Source: Chaetorhynchus papuensis (lineage: Eukaryota; Chordata; Aves; Passeriformes; Rhipiduridae). Taken from it: a stretch of DNA of 64,000 nucleotides. This document shows positions 50,801 through 60,519 of this stretch, piece after piece. How positions within the stretch are numbered: position 1 is the stretch's first letter; each line of letters begins with the position of its first letter. A program made the position numbers and the translations under genes. Under the pieces are notes generated by a model, which had not been told where the DNA came from, made no database searches, and was given only the letters and a program-made list of their open reading frames with translations. The stretch lies in the NCBI GenBank assembly GCA_013396525.1, contig VWYX01000284.1, positions 682,001 through 746,000 on the forward strand, written 5' to 3'.

Positions 50801-52532
50801 AGCATTTGTGAAAGTAAACACCTACTTCAAAACAAATCTATCTAAGAAAGTAATTATGAAAGTTAAGAAATGCCATCCTGGGAGGTCTCTAGGGAAAGGT
50901 TGGGATTCCCCATCTTGCAGCTGTCCCACTCAAGCCATCCAAGCGATGCCAGTGGGCAGCCAGTGGGCAGCCAAGTCATGCATGTATGGTGTAGCCTGTA
51001 AGCATGGAGCAATCTCACATCTTTTCTTCAGAGGTTTCCAGCTGGACTTCTGGGTTTCTTTCTGTCTAGTTTCCATGAAACCACTGTGTCCCAGGGAGGC
51101 CTGGGACACCCTAGGTGCTAACAGCTGCTTAGCTGAGTTTGTGGATTATTTTAGGTCTGTCCCTCAGTTGGAATGTGAGGGATAACTAAATGGGGTGGAG
51201 TGTCCTCAGTAGCTTCTGGACCCTGACCAGGTATCCCCAGGGCAGAGGTGTGGTTGGCTGGCTGCACAGCACTCACTGCTGCCACTTTTAGAAGCCTATG
51301 GACCCAAATTTCTACTCTTGGTGGCTTCAGGAAGTGCAGCTCCCATGGAAGAAGAGACCCATTTCTTGGGTAATCCAACACAAAGTGAACCTTGAACACA
51401 GGGGCACCCTGATGCTGCAGTCACCCCACTTTTGAGTGGAGTTATCCTGGCTTCCTCTGGGCACCTGCTGCAACGAGTGCCCGCAGGAGAGGACCTCCTG
51501 CCCATGATGGGATTATTCACATTAAACTCATTGGGACTGCTCTAATGTGTGAATGTTTCCAGGGAAAAGGTCTAAATTATGTGGTCTATTAGCATGGTGA
51601 GCAGTTTCCAAAATACTTTCAGCACCATAATTTTCTCTGTTTAATAATAGCTGTCTTATTTATTATCTGACTTCCATACTGATACAAGCTACCCTACAGC
51701 CATACAGACTGATGCCAATTTAATCCAAACATAAGAATAATAAAGATAATTTGATCAATATTAAAATAATATTTAACAATATTAGAACCAATTAGAATTT
51801 TAAGTAACTTGGTAAAGAGGCAGCTCTGTGTTGTTTTTCAAGTTAGCCTAATTAAAACCCCAGATACCTTAAGCCACAAATTCTGTTCTGTCTGAAAATA
51901 GTTTATCACCAAACAGCCTCTCACGAGATGTTTTGTGTGTTGGAAGACCTGCCAGCTGCCACCTTGAGACTTCACAGTCTAGGTTTAAAGATACCTAAGA
52001 TAAATAGTGTACACCACATGTAAATACATATTTAAAATTCTGTGAAGCCTTAAAACTGTTGATTAATTGTTTTCTTTGGTCACAAGTAATTCAGCTGCCT
52101 CTCCTGGGTTTAACCTGCTAATATATACAAGACATGTGACTGATACTTTCCCAAAGTAAATACTATTCCCTGTCTCTGTTCACCTCATGCTTCTAAATGA
52201 TGTATTTGGAGGTATGCTACTGTCAGACAACTTGGGGATTTGGCATAAACTCCCTGCAGATTTGTGTAATGACACCAAAAGCCCACCTCTGGCACATTTA
52301 ATGTTGCTCTCATCTCCTGAAAGAGCCTTAGATAGCTGAGAGGCAGGTAGATGAATTGCATCGCTGTCTGGAAGTACATTTTTTTTTCTCTTGCCCAAGT
52401 GGCTCTGTGTTTTCTTTTTGGTGAAGGTCTGAGATTAATCTGATCTGAGTAAATCAGTAGCACAATGAGATGGGTTTTTAATGAATTTCTGCTTTGTTGC
52501 TAGTATACTTGCTGATTTCTGCCTTTTAAAAT

Positions 52533-52534
<2 letters not shown>
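41806..52534. other. Intergenic, no gene seen
   Basis: About 10.7 kb without a supported gene. Frames up to 135 codons (50778-51185) are unrecognised. A small acceptor-plus-open-frame coincidence lies at 44317-44416. The block at 51640-51860 is AT-rich, complex and free of recognised repeats, like a conserved non-coding element. No interspersed repeat was recognised with confidence. Confidence 0.5.

Positions 52535-52592
<58 letters not shown>
52535..52592. repeat. (TG)n microsatellite
   Basis: About 29 TG units with a single TA interruption near 52559-52560. It abuts the perfect hairpin at 52591-52625. Confidence 0.95.
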
Positions 52593-52596
<4 letters not shown>

Positions 52597-52625
52597 CATC
52601 TACTTGGCTTAAGTAGATGTATACA
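52591..52625. repeat. Perfect 15 bp inverted repeat
   Basis: TGTATACATCTACTT at 52591-52605 is exactly complementary to 52611-52625, with a 5-base loop (GGCTT). It sits at the 3' edge of the (TG)n tract and may have been generated by replication template switching there. Confidence 0.9.
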
Positions 52626-53257
52626 GAATACCCAGGGTTTTATTAAGCCAGTAGAAGAGGTGGGCAGCTCAGTATAATTATTAAATCTTGCAGCATTGCT
52701 TCTTTAATAATAGTTATATTACTCCTTATGAAACTGCATAACTTGCAAAACTTTAAACAGATCAGTGCAGGATTACCCCATTTTGCTCAGGTGCATTATT
52801 TGAACATATCCTGATGGATGGAGCTTTACAGGCCTGCTTATGATTGTTGGATCATTGCTTTCTGTATGTGTGGAACTGTCAGTCAGCAGGGCTGATCGGG
52901 TATTAATGTTTAATTGAGTGTGCTTCACTTAAATCAGAAGCCAAGAAGAAAGGGTAAGGAGGATTTCGTACCTGTACCAGCTGTAATGTTGTATAGCCAA
53001 TATATTGAAGATAAAAGGTAATAAGTGAATTGATTAAGCTTTGTCTTTGGAAAATAACAATAAATAGGGGTTCTTTATAAACTGTCTTTCGTTTCTGGAT
53101 AAAATAAGGTATGTTGTACTAATTGCAGGGACAGCAAAAGTGTACAGCCTGTACAGCCAAAGCCAGAAGAGTGAAAAGAAAAGCCACGTTCTGAGAACAA
53201 ACCAAGAGAGCACTTCGCTCGTGTGGGTGAGAGACACGGTGACTTGTGGATTCATTC
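52626..53257. other. Intergenic, no gene seen
   Basis: AT-rich sequence with no recognised feature until GC content rises sharply near 53250. Confidence 0.5.
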
Positions 53258-53440
53258 GCTCGCTCCAAGCAGCCCCATGTCTCGGGTTAATCGTGGCAGC
53301 GGCTCCGGCTCATCCCGCCCTGGATCGGCGCTCCCAAGGCCGCCACCTGCCGGCAGCGGCTCCGCTCCGCGCCCGGCCCTGCGCCCGCCTCCCACCGCGG
53401 GCGGCTCGGAATGAGCGGCCCCGAGCCTCCTCTCACTCAC
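53258..53440. promoter_or_regulatory. Small CpG islet, possible alternative promoter
   Basis: An abrupt, GC-rich, CpG-dense block of about 180 bases stands in otherwise AT-rich DNA, with roughly two dozen CpGs. It lies about 6 kb upstream of the BMPER start codon. Frames are open on both strands (53140-53454 plus, 53252-53464 minus), as expected for GC-rich DNA. It could be an alternative or non-coding-RNA promoter, or an enhancer-associated island. A donor-like 'gtgggtgag' lies at about 53222-53230 on the plus strand. No coding product is recognised. Confidence 0.5.
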
Positions 53441-53853
53441 TTGGCTGGGAATGAGGGCGCCCATGTGAAAGAGAGGAGGCTCCGGCTCGATGCATTTCGT
53501 TCCTCAAACCTCACCTCCGAGTTTTTTAAGCGTTTGGTTGTCGTTCAAAAGCAAAAAAACAGTCCTGGGAGAACTTGTGCTGTGAAAGGAGACCAGCAGC
53601 GGGAGGAATGAACTCATGGGGTACACTCTTTGTAGGTGAAGTGATGACCTTATAGGATGCACGCCGTGGAGACTTGTCTTCTAGCAAAAATGCAAGCCTG
53701 TGCCTTTCTGTGCTGGGTAGAGGCAGCTGTTTCTCAACTGGATCCTGGCTGGAAGGAACAATCTTCTGTCACAATAAGAATATCTTGTCTTTTGCAGGGG
53801 CAGGGGGTGGGATAAAGAATCTCTCTAGTACAGACAGGGTCCGTCCTCATCTG

Positions 53854-53890
53854 CAATCAATCAATCAATCAATTAATGAATCAATCAATC
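53854..53890. repeat. (AATC)n tetranucleotide microsatellite
   Basis: About nine CAAT/AATC units with 'attaatgaa' interruptions. Confidence 0.9.
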
Positions 53891-56800
53891 TTCCATTTTA
53901 TAGAATGTTTCTTGAGTACTCCTTTTTTATTGCACTCATCAGGTAATAGAACAGGCAGGCAAAATGCAGGGTTTGGTTTGTCTCACAAATCTAAAACAAA
54001 GCAGTACTTCACGTATGCCACTCTTCATGTGATTTCATTAGCTCTTATCCTTTATCGGACACAGCAGATGTTCAAGGATAAATGTAACAAAAACCCACAT
54101 AACTAACACAAAATAATTTATTTGTTTTTATCTCTGGAAGGCAAGCTATTTACAGCAGTGAAATAACAGAAACGAGTACCAGCATATGCTGCTTTACTCT
54201 GTTTGCTTGGCCTATGGCCTCTGGAACAGCTTCTGCTGAGAATCCCATCATTAGGACAGCCTCAGCATTTCTGCTGTAATTTACTTCTTTTGTTATTGTT
54301 TTAGCATATTTGATATGGACTATTACAGCAGTCTATTGTCTCCACATTGGAGCCATATTTTCTGCTGCACACAAGCATTTTTCAGTTTGAGGTACGCCTG
54401 GTGTTTGTATCCAGTTTAGTTTATGTTGTTTGGTTGGTTTGCTTTTCTGTGAATACAGATGATTAGGATAATTTTGAATACTTTTGCAATCAGAAGCTCC
54501 CTTTCATAAGTTTTTTTTTTTTGAGTTCTTAGAAAATATAATTTAAACAATAGAAGTATGTAAGTATGACTGTGCCAGGACATTCTATGTTAACAAACTT
54601 TTAAAATGCTGCTCATTATCTTTATCTTGCCACAAATAAATTAAATGCTTTGCATGTTCCAGGAGTTTATGGAAAACTGTCAAAATTATGAGTTGCTTGA
54701 TAAAATTTATAAACATTTATGCAAGTAAGTCTCACTGTAAATTTTAGATACTTTCTTGTACTTTCCTTTTATTTAAAGACTTTGACCATATGTGATTTTT
54801 AATCCTGTTACAGTTTTAAAACCTCTTGGTGTGGTCTCCAGACCTTGCTTGCATCCATTTAAGTTTTCTGAATATTTTGCAGAAGGGGAACTTTGTCAGG
54901 AGCACCTCTTTGACATAATCAGGCCAGTCTTGAGGTTTATTAGGAGGAGAAGTGGCTGTGCAAGAAATACTGTTTGCCCCCACTGGCAGACACTCTTAAC
55001 TTTGAAACAGGATTAAGCATTGAAATGAATGAACATGCAAAAGCATTTCAAAGGCTGCAGCCCACTCAGTACTGAGGAATGAACTGTAAACTCCCAGCTG
55101 CTGTCCTGCAGGAAAGTGCCATGTCTTCATCACAGTCCTATGAGTTACTACTGAGCTTCTCAATTGCTGTGTGCTGATGCACCATGATAGTAAAACACTT
55201 TCCCAAATTACAGGTCTCTCTGCAAGAATTTTCAGGGCTGAAGCTTATCAGACCCACACCTCCAACCACGGCAAATGTGTTCGCCCTGACCTTTGTTTTG
55301 ATGGTGTAAGTTACTGGATAGAGAGTTCCTTATCTCTTGCAAGTTGTTAATAACAATAGAAATGTGTAAGCTTGATCAGATATGCAAACCACCTTCAGTA
55401 CCTTGTAAATGCATAGTTGTTCAGCAAGCCAGAACTGGAAACAGCAAGTTGTGCCAATTTACAGCGTATATCTGGGTCATATTTTCTTCTTTATGCTTAG
55501 AGTCTCATGAACACAAAGAAACTGTGTTAAAATAATGTATAGCAACATAAAAGCAATAAAAGCAGGGACGCTCGCAGTGCTGACGTACATGTAGCATGTT
55601 TACTGCACTCTTTCTTGCATGGTGGGGAAATCCTACGGCAACCTATGCCCAAGACCTAGAAAAGCGACTTCCCAAAAGAAAAAAAAAAAAGAAAAGAAAA
55701 GACATGCGAATTCTAATGACTCATTGCCTTCTGCCACTTCTGGAAGAATTCCCTAGCCCATGAAGAATGGGTCTCCTAGTGATTTTGACTTGCCAGTAAA
55801 AGATAATCATGAATAGAGATGTGAATGTGATCCCTGTCTTCTTCACTGTTGCTGTCATTAGCCATAGACTTTTGTTTTTCTTTTTAGGTGGGTGCTGGGT
55901 GACCAGGTAATATATGACATTCTCTTATGGCTGACCACTGGGAAAGCATCCCTGGAGAAGCAGCTGAGCTCCATACAAAGTGGTAATTGTGAACAGCTAC
56001 TGCTCCATCAACTGGATGAGCCCAGGCCGACCACTACACAGAACTAATGAATGTATTCTTTCAGTAACAGCTGATAGTGTGTAATGCTTATACAGAAGAG
56101 GTAAGTGGTTTGATGACATGACTTCTGTTTTAACTGCTGGCATACCACAAAATCTCTGTACGTATCTGATAGCAGGACACCGTTTTCAGTGTGACCCTCT
56201 AATTTTGCTAAAATGACCACAGCTTTGAATGTTGCTTGGAAAAATAAGTGCCTCTTCAAACAGGGATGCAAAAGGAAAAAAAGTAACCAACCCACCTTGA
56301 AATTTAACACAACATTACAGCCAAAAAGGATGCTGCTCCCTGATAAGACAGGCTTGGGAGAGTGGGTAAGGGAGAGGTAGAAAGCCAAGACAAACCTGTA
56401 GCACTGAATGGGTGAAGCTAAGGTGGGGGAGGATTAAGATGGTGTATCTCCCTCCCAGGCTGGGTTTTACTTCATGAGGGATTTAAATGAGAGAGTGATC
56501 TTCCCCTGTGATATGTCATCATTATCAATATCAAGGAAGCAACAAAGGTTCCTGCTAAGGATGAGCGTCTCTCTCATCTCCCCTCTTCCCTGATGACAGA
56601 GGAGATAGGGAGCCAGGAAAGACTCAGAGGCAGCACCAGTCCTCAGCAGGCTCTTCCACTGGACAGCAATAGGCAATGAAGTGTGCAGTAGGCATGGTAC
56701 AGGGAGACCTAAAGTCCCTTTTCAGGAGGTGCTTCAAGCAAGGAAGATGGGCAAATTCCTTGCCTCAGCACTGCTGCTGCTACAGAAGATGCACAGACAG

Positions 56801-58200
56801 AGGTGAACTCACCCTATGGACAATGTTTTCATGCTGCTCATGTTCAGAGGTAAGTTTCAGGCCTAATCAGTGTGTTGAAGGTACTTAGGTGATGATCACA
56901 ATGGTTTCTTTCCATGGGAAAAGGAAAATCAAGTAACAAATCTGTACATATTGCTTTGTGACTGCCCTGCCTTAGGTATGATTTCATGAAGTATTTGTCT
57001 TAAATGAATGATGTATGGCAGGGATTGAGTGTGAAGCTCAGTTGTTGTCACCTCTTGTCTTCATTTTGTAAAGAACTTTCCTCTTTGCATTTTCCAGACT
57101 ATTTTAGCAAGTTCCCTGCTGTTACTTGGATGCCTGGATTGTTATTTGATGCCCTCATTGTGATTTGTATGTTTCTCACACCGGGTGATGTTAATATTTA
57201 ATGAATTTTAGACCAGCATAAAGAGAAGATTTGATGCATTCGATAATATAAGTACTCTCCTGTGGTAGCTGTCACTTAAGAAATTATTAGGGTAGATTTA
57301 TTTTTCCTATGGCTGTTGCTTTAGAAGGGCTGCGGCTGCACTGTAATTAGAAAAGGGAAATGTAACCCCTGATTACAGATAGAGTAGTTTGGATGTGTGA
57401 AAATCTATTCTGGAGTAGTGCATAATAATATGTACCTCTACAGGCTTATCTTTGTTTAAAATGCGTGGAAATGTGAAAATGACATTTCCCAGAAAAAAAC
57501 AAAAAACCAAAAAAACCCAACAAAACCACGTTATATGCATTATATTTATATACTGAGTTTATCATGTATTCTACACAGCATGGAGAAAGTTTTGGATCTC
57601 ACTTGTATTTTTAGGGAATATAAAACCCCTTTAATGGCATGTAACTTATTCCATGCTCCTACACAACTTCAACCTGTAAAGATTGAGGTTAGAAGAAAAA
57701 AGCAGGTTTCCCTTTCTCAGGGAGAGGGATTTTGCTACTGATGTCCAGAAGGAGATTGGTATCAGTTTTCTGCAGTCCCTCCCATAGGTGCAATTTCAGC
57801 CGTTTTAGGACTTTTGCTTTCTACCCTAAAGGTATGTGACAAGTTCGGTTGGAAGTGAGGTATACATATCTTGCTTTTTAGAACAAAGTTGTACACTTTC
57901 AGAGGTCTTGGCTTTTGGGTTTTACTCTGAAAATGAACTTGCGAATCTAATTGTCTTGCATCTTACTGGGAAGTAAATTGTATTTGAAGCAATCCTGTAT
58001 ATGCCAGCCTGCCATGCACTTGATTTGCCATTACTTGTAAGCATTTTGGAAACCGCAGCTCACATGCAGCCCCCAAAGAAATAAATTAAGAACGTGTAGA
58101 AATGTGAAAGCATTTTTCAGCTTGTTGGCAGGCCAGTTTATTTCAGAGAGTGTTCATTTCCCCAAATGAAACATCACAGTTTGAAAGAAATCGATTCGTA
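53891..58200. other. Intergenic, proximal upstream of BMPER
   Basis: AT-rich non-coding sequence with no supported gene and no clear interspersed repeat. It leads directly into the BMPER CpG island, so proximal enhancers could lie here, but nothing in the sequence identifies one. Confidence 0.5.
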
Positions 58201-58728
58201 AGACAGGCTCGGGAAGATCTGTCACAGAAGAGCCTCCTGCCTCACGCCACAAGTGCCATCCCGTCCAGACCCCGCGCCTACTCCTGAGCGCAGAAGCTGG
58301 CTGTCGGTGATGTCTATCGCTAACACTGCCCGTGTTTACACCTGGGACAGCAAAGCGTGGACCTGCAAATGGCAAGTGTTAAGGAGGAGCTGCAAAGGCT
58401 ACACCGGGAAGAGACGGGCCGAGGGACCCGCTCGGCGGGCCGGGCTCGGTGAGGGACAGCGCGGCCCCGGGAGCTGCCCCCCGGCTGCTGCCCAGCCCCT
58501 CGGTCGAGCCCAGGCCATGCCGAGCCCCGGGCGCCCCGATGGGGAGAGGCAGCCCCAGAGCCGGGCGGGGGGGCTGGAGGGAGCCCCTTCGGGGGGCAGC
58601 GGCCCCGGGAGCGGCCGGCGGCGGCTGCGGCGGGAGAGGGAGACAAGGGGAGCTCGGCGGCCGCGGCCGGGAGGGCAGCCGGGGAGCGGAGCCCCGCCGC
58701 AGAGCTCCCGGAGGACAGCCTCCGACCC

Positions 58729-58786
58729 CTCGCTCTCTCCCTTCCTTCCTTCCTTCCTTCCTTCTTTCCCTCCTTCCCTCTCCCGG
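58729..58786. repeat. (CTTC)n pyrimidine microsatellite in promoter
   Basis: Tandem CTTC units followed by imperfect CCTC/CTTT units form a homopyrimidine/homopurine stretch within the CpG island. Length is likely polymorphic, and such tracts can adopt triplex structures. Confidence 0.9.
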
Positions 58787-58917
58787 CTCGCTGGCGGCTG
58801 GCAAAACCTGCCCGCAGCCCGAAGGGCACTGACACAAGCCGGGGACGAGCCCGCCGGAGGCAGCCGGCACCGCCGCGCTCTGCCCAGGTACCTCGGCCCT
58901 GTCCGAGGATCCACGTT

Positions 58918-58995
58918 TCCTCCCCTGCTACTCCTCTTTTACCTTTTCCTCCTCTTCTTCTTTCCTCCTCTTCTCGATCCTCTCCCTTTCCCCCG
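58918..58995. repeat. Pyrimidine-rich tract in BMPER promoter region
   Basis: A nearly continuous C/T run, interrupted by only a few purines, that ends in 'cccccgcccctccc'. It is a candidate for nuclease-hypersensitive or triplex-forming DNA, or simply a long pyrimidine-rich intron segment if the 5' UTR intron at 58888-59301 is real. Confidence 0.7.
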
Positions 58996-59144
58996 CCCCT
59001 CCCGCCGAGCGGCCGCGGGCGCAGCCCCCCGACGCCGCTGCCGGGCCGGGCGGTGCTCGGCGGGGCCAGGGAGGGAGTGGCCGGGCATCTCCCGGCAGGG
59101 AAACGGGGTCTGGGGCTGGCAGCCTGTCTGTGCGTGTGTGCGCC

Positions 59145-59174
59145 GGGGGGGAGGGAGGCATGGGGGCCGGGGGG
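59145..59174 (+). promoter_or_regulatory. G-quadruplex motif
   Basis: Four G-tracts (59145-59151, 59153-59155, 59162-59166 and 59169-59174) with loops of 1, 6 and 2 bases satisfy the usual G3+ N1-7 quadruplex rule. It lies about 330 bases upstream of the BMPER start codon on the coding strand. Confidence 0.65.
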
Positions 59175-59203
59175 TGCCGGAGGAGGGACTATGGGGAGAG
59201 GAA

Positions 59204-59213
59204 GGTATAAGAA
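59204..59213 (+). promoter_or_regulatory. BMPER: TATA-like box upstream of BMPER
   Basis: 'ggtataagaa' is a good TATA match in otherwise GC-rich DNA, 291 bases before the ATG. It would place initiation near 59235 and give a short 5' UTR containing a 13-codon upstream reading frame (59239-59277, stop included). CpG-island promoters are often TATA-less, so use is unproven. Confidence 0.3.
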
Positions 59214-59503
59214 GGGATGCGGGCAGGGGAGGGGGGTGATGGAAAGAGGGGGTGCGGGGCCGAGGGGCAGGCGCTGACAGCTGCTTTCCCCGCACCCACA
59301 GTCCCCTCCCCCGGTGCCGCCGTGGGGTGGGACTCCCCGGCGGGCCGCGGTCTCCCGTCCTGCTCCCCACCCCCCCGCCGCTGCCCGGCGCCGGGGGTCG
59401 GTGCTGGGGCGGGCGTGCCGGGGGTGGGCGGGCTCCGCCACCCGACGGCGCGTCCCGGACGCTGCCCCGCAGCCGGCGGGTGGGCAGCGGCACCCCCGGG
59501 ACG

Positions 59504-59618
59504 ATGCCGCGGCTCGGCAGGGGCTGGCCGGCGGCCCCGCGCCTCTCCCCGGCCTCCGCCGCCGTCCTGCTGGGCGTCCTGTGCCTGCCCGGGGCGCCGG
59601 CCTCCTCCCTGCTCACAG
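59504..59618 (+). CDS. BMPER: BMPER coding exon 1 (signal peptide)
   Basis: This exon encodes residues 1-38 plus one base of codon 39 of BMPER, a secreted extracellular modulator that binds BMP2/4-class ligands and tunes their signalling. The ATG at 59504 has A at -3 (fair Kozak match). The peptide has a basic, proline-rich start (Arg3, Arg6, Arg13), a hydrophobic core around residues 19-28 ('AAVLLGVLCL') and small residues 'APASS' at 31-35 that suit signal peptidase. It ends '...SLLT' with donor 'cacag|gtacgg' at 59618/59619. The 'SLLTGSVAKC' junction with exon 2 matches the conserved BMPER mature N-terminus. The leader itself is not conserved with the mammalian one and seems shorter, as is usual for signal peptides. 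It sits in the CpG island. The start choice is likely but not proven, since no in-frame ATG lies closer to the junction. Confidence 0.85.
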
Positions 59619-60433
59619 GTACGGCGGGGGCGCGGGGCCCACCTGCGCCGGGTGGCATTGCGCGGGAAGGGCGGCCCGAGGTGTAACCGCGTGGTTTGGG
59701 GCAGGTGAGCACGGGAACCGTGCCTCTCTACCCCCCAAAAAAAGGTTTTCTTGTTCCTTTTCTCCCCCCTCCCCATTCTCTCTGTTTCCCCTCGAGGGTT
59801 TTATTTTCCTGAGATCTGGGGCGTGGAGGGAAACGCTGAATCAAATTCTAGCACAAGCTAGGAGCCATTAGACTTTGAGGAGTGTTTCCAACATGACAGA
59901 ATACCGGCTAATCAGCACTAGGGCCGTAAAGGGTTTCCTAATTTGATTTGACAGTCAGCCTGCTAATTTTGACTCATTTGCCAAGTGGTTGCCATGCATT
60001 AAAAGGATGCTTGGTTTAGGGTTTGTGCTGTGCTCCTGGTCCAAGTCCTCAGAGTGCGATGGGCAGCTTTCTGCTGATTTCAGTGAGCTCTGGATCTATC
60101 GTTATAGACGTATCCTGCTTTGCATGGAGTACTCGTTATTCTCCACACGTCATCTGAGAGAAGAAAAAGCGTCCTTCTTTGCTATAACTGGGGCACAAAG
60201 AAAGTCTAGGTTTGTGCAGCAATAAAAGGCCACTCATTTCCCTGTTCTCTTTAGAAACTTGCAGTAATGCTGAACATCCTTGCCTGATTAAAATGGGCAA
60301 ATTAAGGCAGGATTCAAAACTGAGGGCTAGGAATGGAGCAAGGGTTAAACATGAGCGTGATGAGGACAGTTTCCAAAACTGTCAGGGTGGAATGAAATAT
60401 GCTAGTATTATAAAATTTTTATTTCTATTTCAG
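59619..60433 (+). other. BMPER: BMPER intron 1
   Basis: An 815 bp phase-1 intron bounded by GTACGG at the 5' end and a 'tttatttctatttcag' acceptor. The first 70 bases or so are still CpG-rich. The segment at about 59860-59985 contains homeodomain-like 'ctaatttgatttgacag' and 'gctaatttt' words and could be a conserved non-coding element, which is inference only. Confidence 0.85.
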
Positions 60434-60519
60434 GATCGGTTGCAAAATGTGAAAATGAAGGGGAAATTCTGCAGATACCTTTTATCACAGACAACCCTTG
60501 TATAATGTGTATTTGCCTG
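60434..60519 (+). CDS. BMPER: BMPER coding exon 2 (start of VWC1)
   Basis: The exon supplies two bases of codon 39 and 28 further codons (residues 40-67), ending exactly on a codon boundary with donor 'cctg|gtaagt'. The peptide includes 'SVAKCENEGEILQIPF' and 'TDNPCIMCICL', near-identical to mammalian BMPER as I recall it, with conservative Val/Ile changes. Cysteines at 44, 61, 64 and 66 give the CxxCxC core that opens a von Willebrand factor C domain. In the family this first VWC domain and the short segment before it bind BMP ligand, so these two exons encode the ligand-clamping end of the mature protein. The remaining VWC domains, the VWD domain and the TIL domain lie beyond the window. 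The phase join with exon 1 (1 + 2 bases) is clean, which is strong support for both exons. Confidence 0.95.

Larger units (their letters stand above)
58888..59301 (+). other. BMPER: Possible 5' UTR intron of BMPER
   Basis: A strong donor context ('cccag' then 'gtacct') at 58887/58888 and an acceptor ('ccgcacccacag') ending at 59301 could define a 414 bp intron. It would join an upstream non-coding exon to the exon that carries the start codon. Both sites are plausible by consensus only. The alternative is a single unspliced first exon starting further downstream. Confidence 0.3.
58390..59690. promoter_or_regulatory. BMPER: BMPER CpG island / promoter region
   Basis: About 1.3 kb of very GC-rich, CpG-dense DNA ends just past BMPER coding exon 1. 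Its position marks it as the gene's promoter and 5' UTR. GC-box-like 'ccgcccc' words, a (CTTC)n block, a long pyrimidine tract, a G-quadruplex motif and a TATA-like box are embedded. Frames of 328 codons (plus) and 373 codons (minus) are open here only because GC-rich DNA lacks stops. The exact transcription start cannot be read from sequence alone. Confidence 0.85.

Noticed and set aside
58253..59239. 328-codon plus-strand open frame upstream of BMPER
   Set aside because: It lies in the CpG island, where stop codons are rare and frames on both strands are open. The peptide is low-complexity Arg/Gly/Pro/Ser with no domain. It is better explained as promoter and 5' UTR.
58320..59441. 373-codon minus-strand open frame
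   Set aside because: Same cause: GC-rich antisense of the CpG island. The Pro/Arg/Gly-rich translation is a composition artefact, and no splice or conservation evidence is visible.
58939..59776. Further overlapping frames of 144-257 codons on both strands
   Set aside because: They are shadows of the same GC-rich region and of BMPER exon 1 in other frames.
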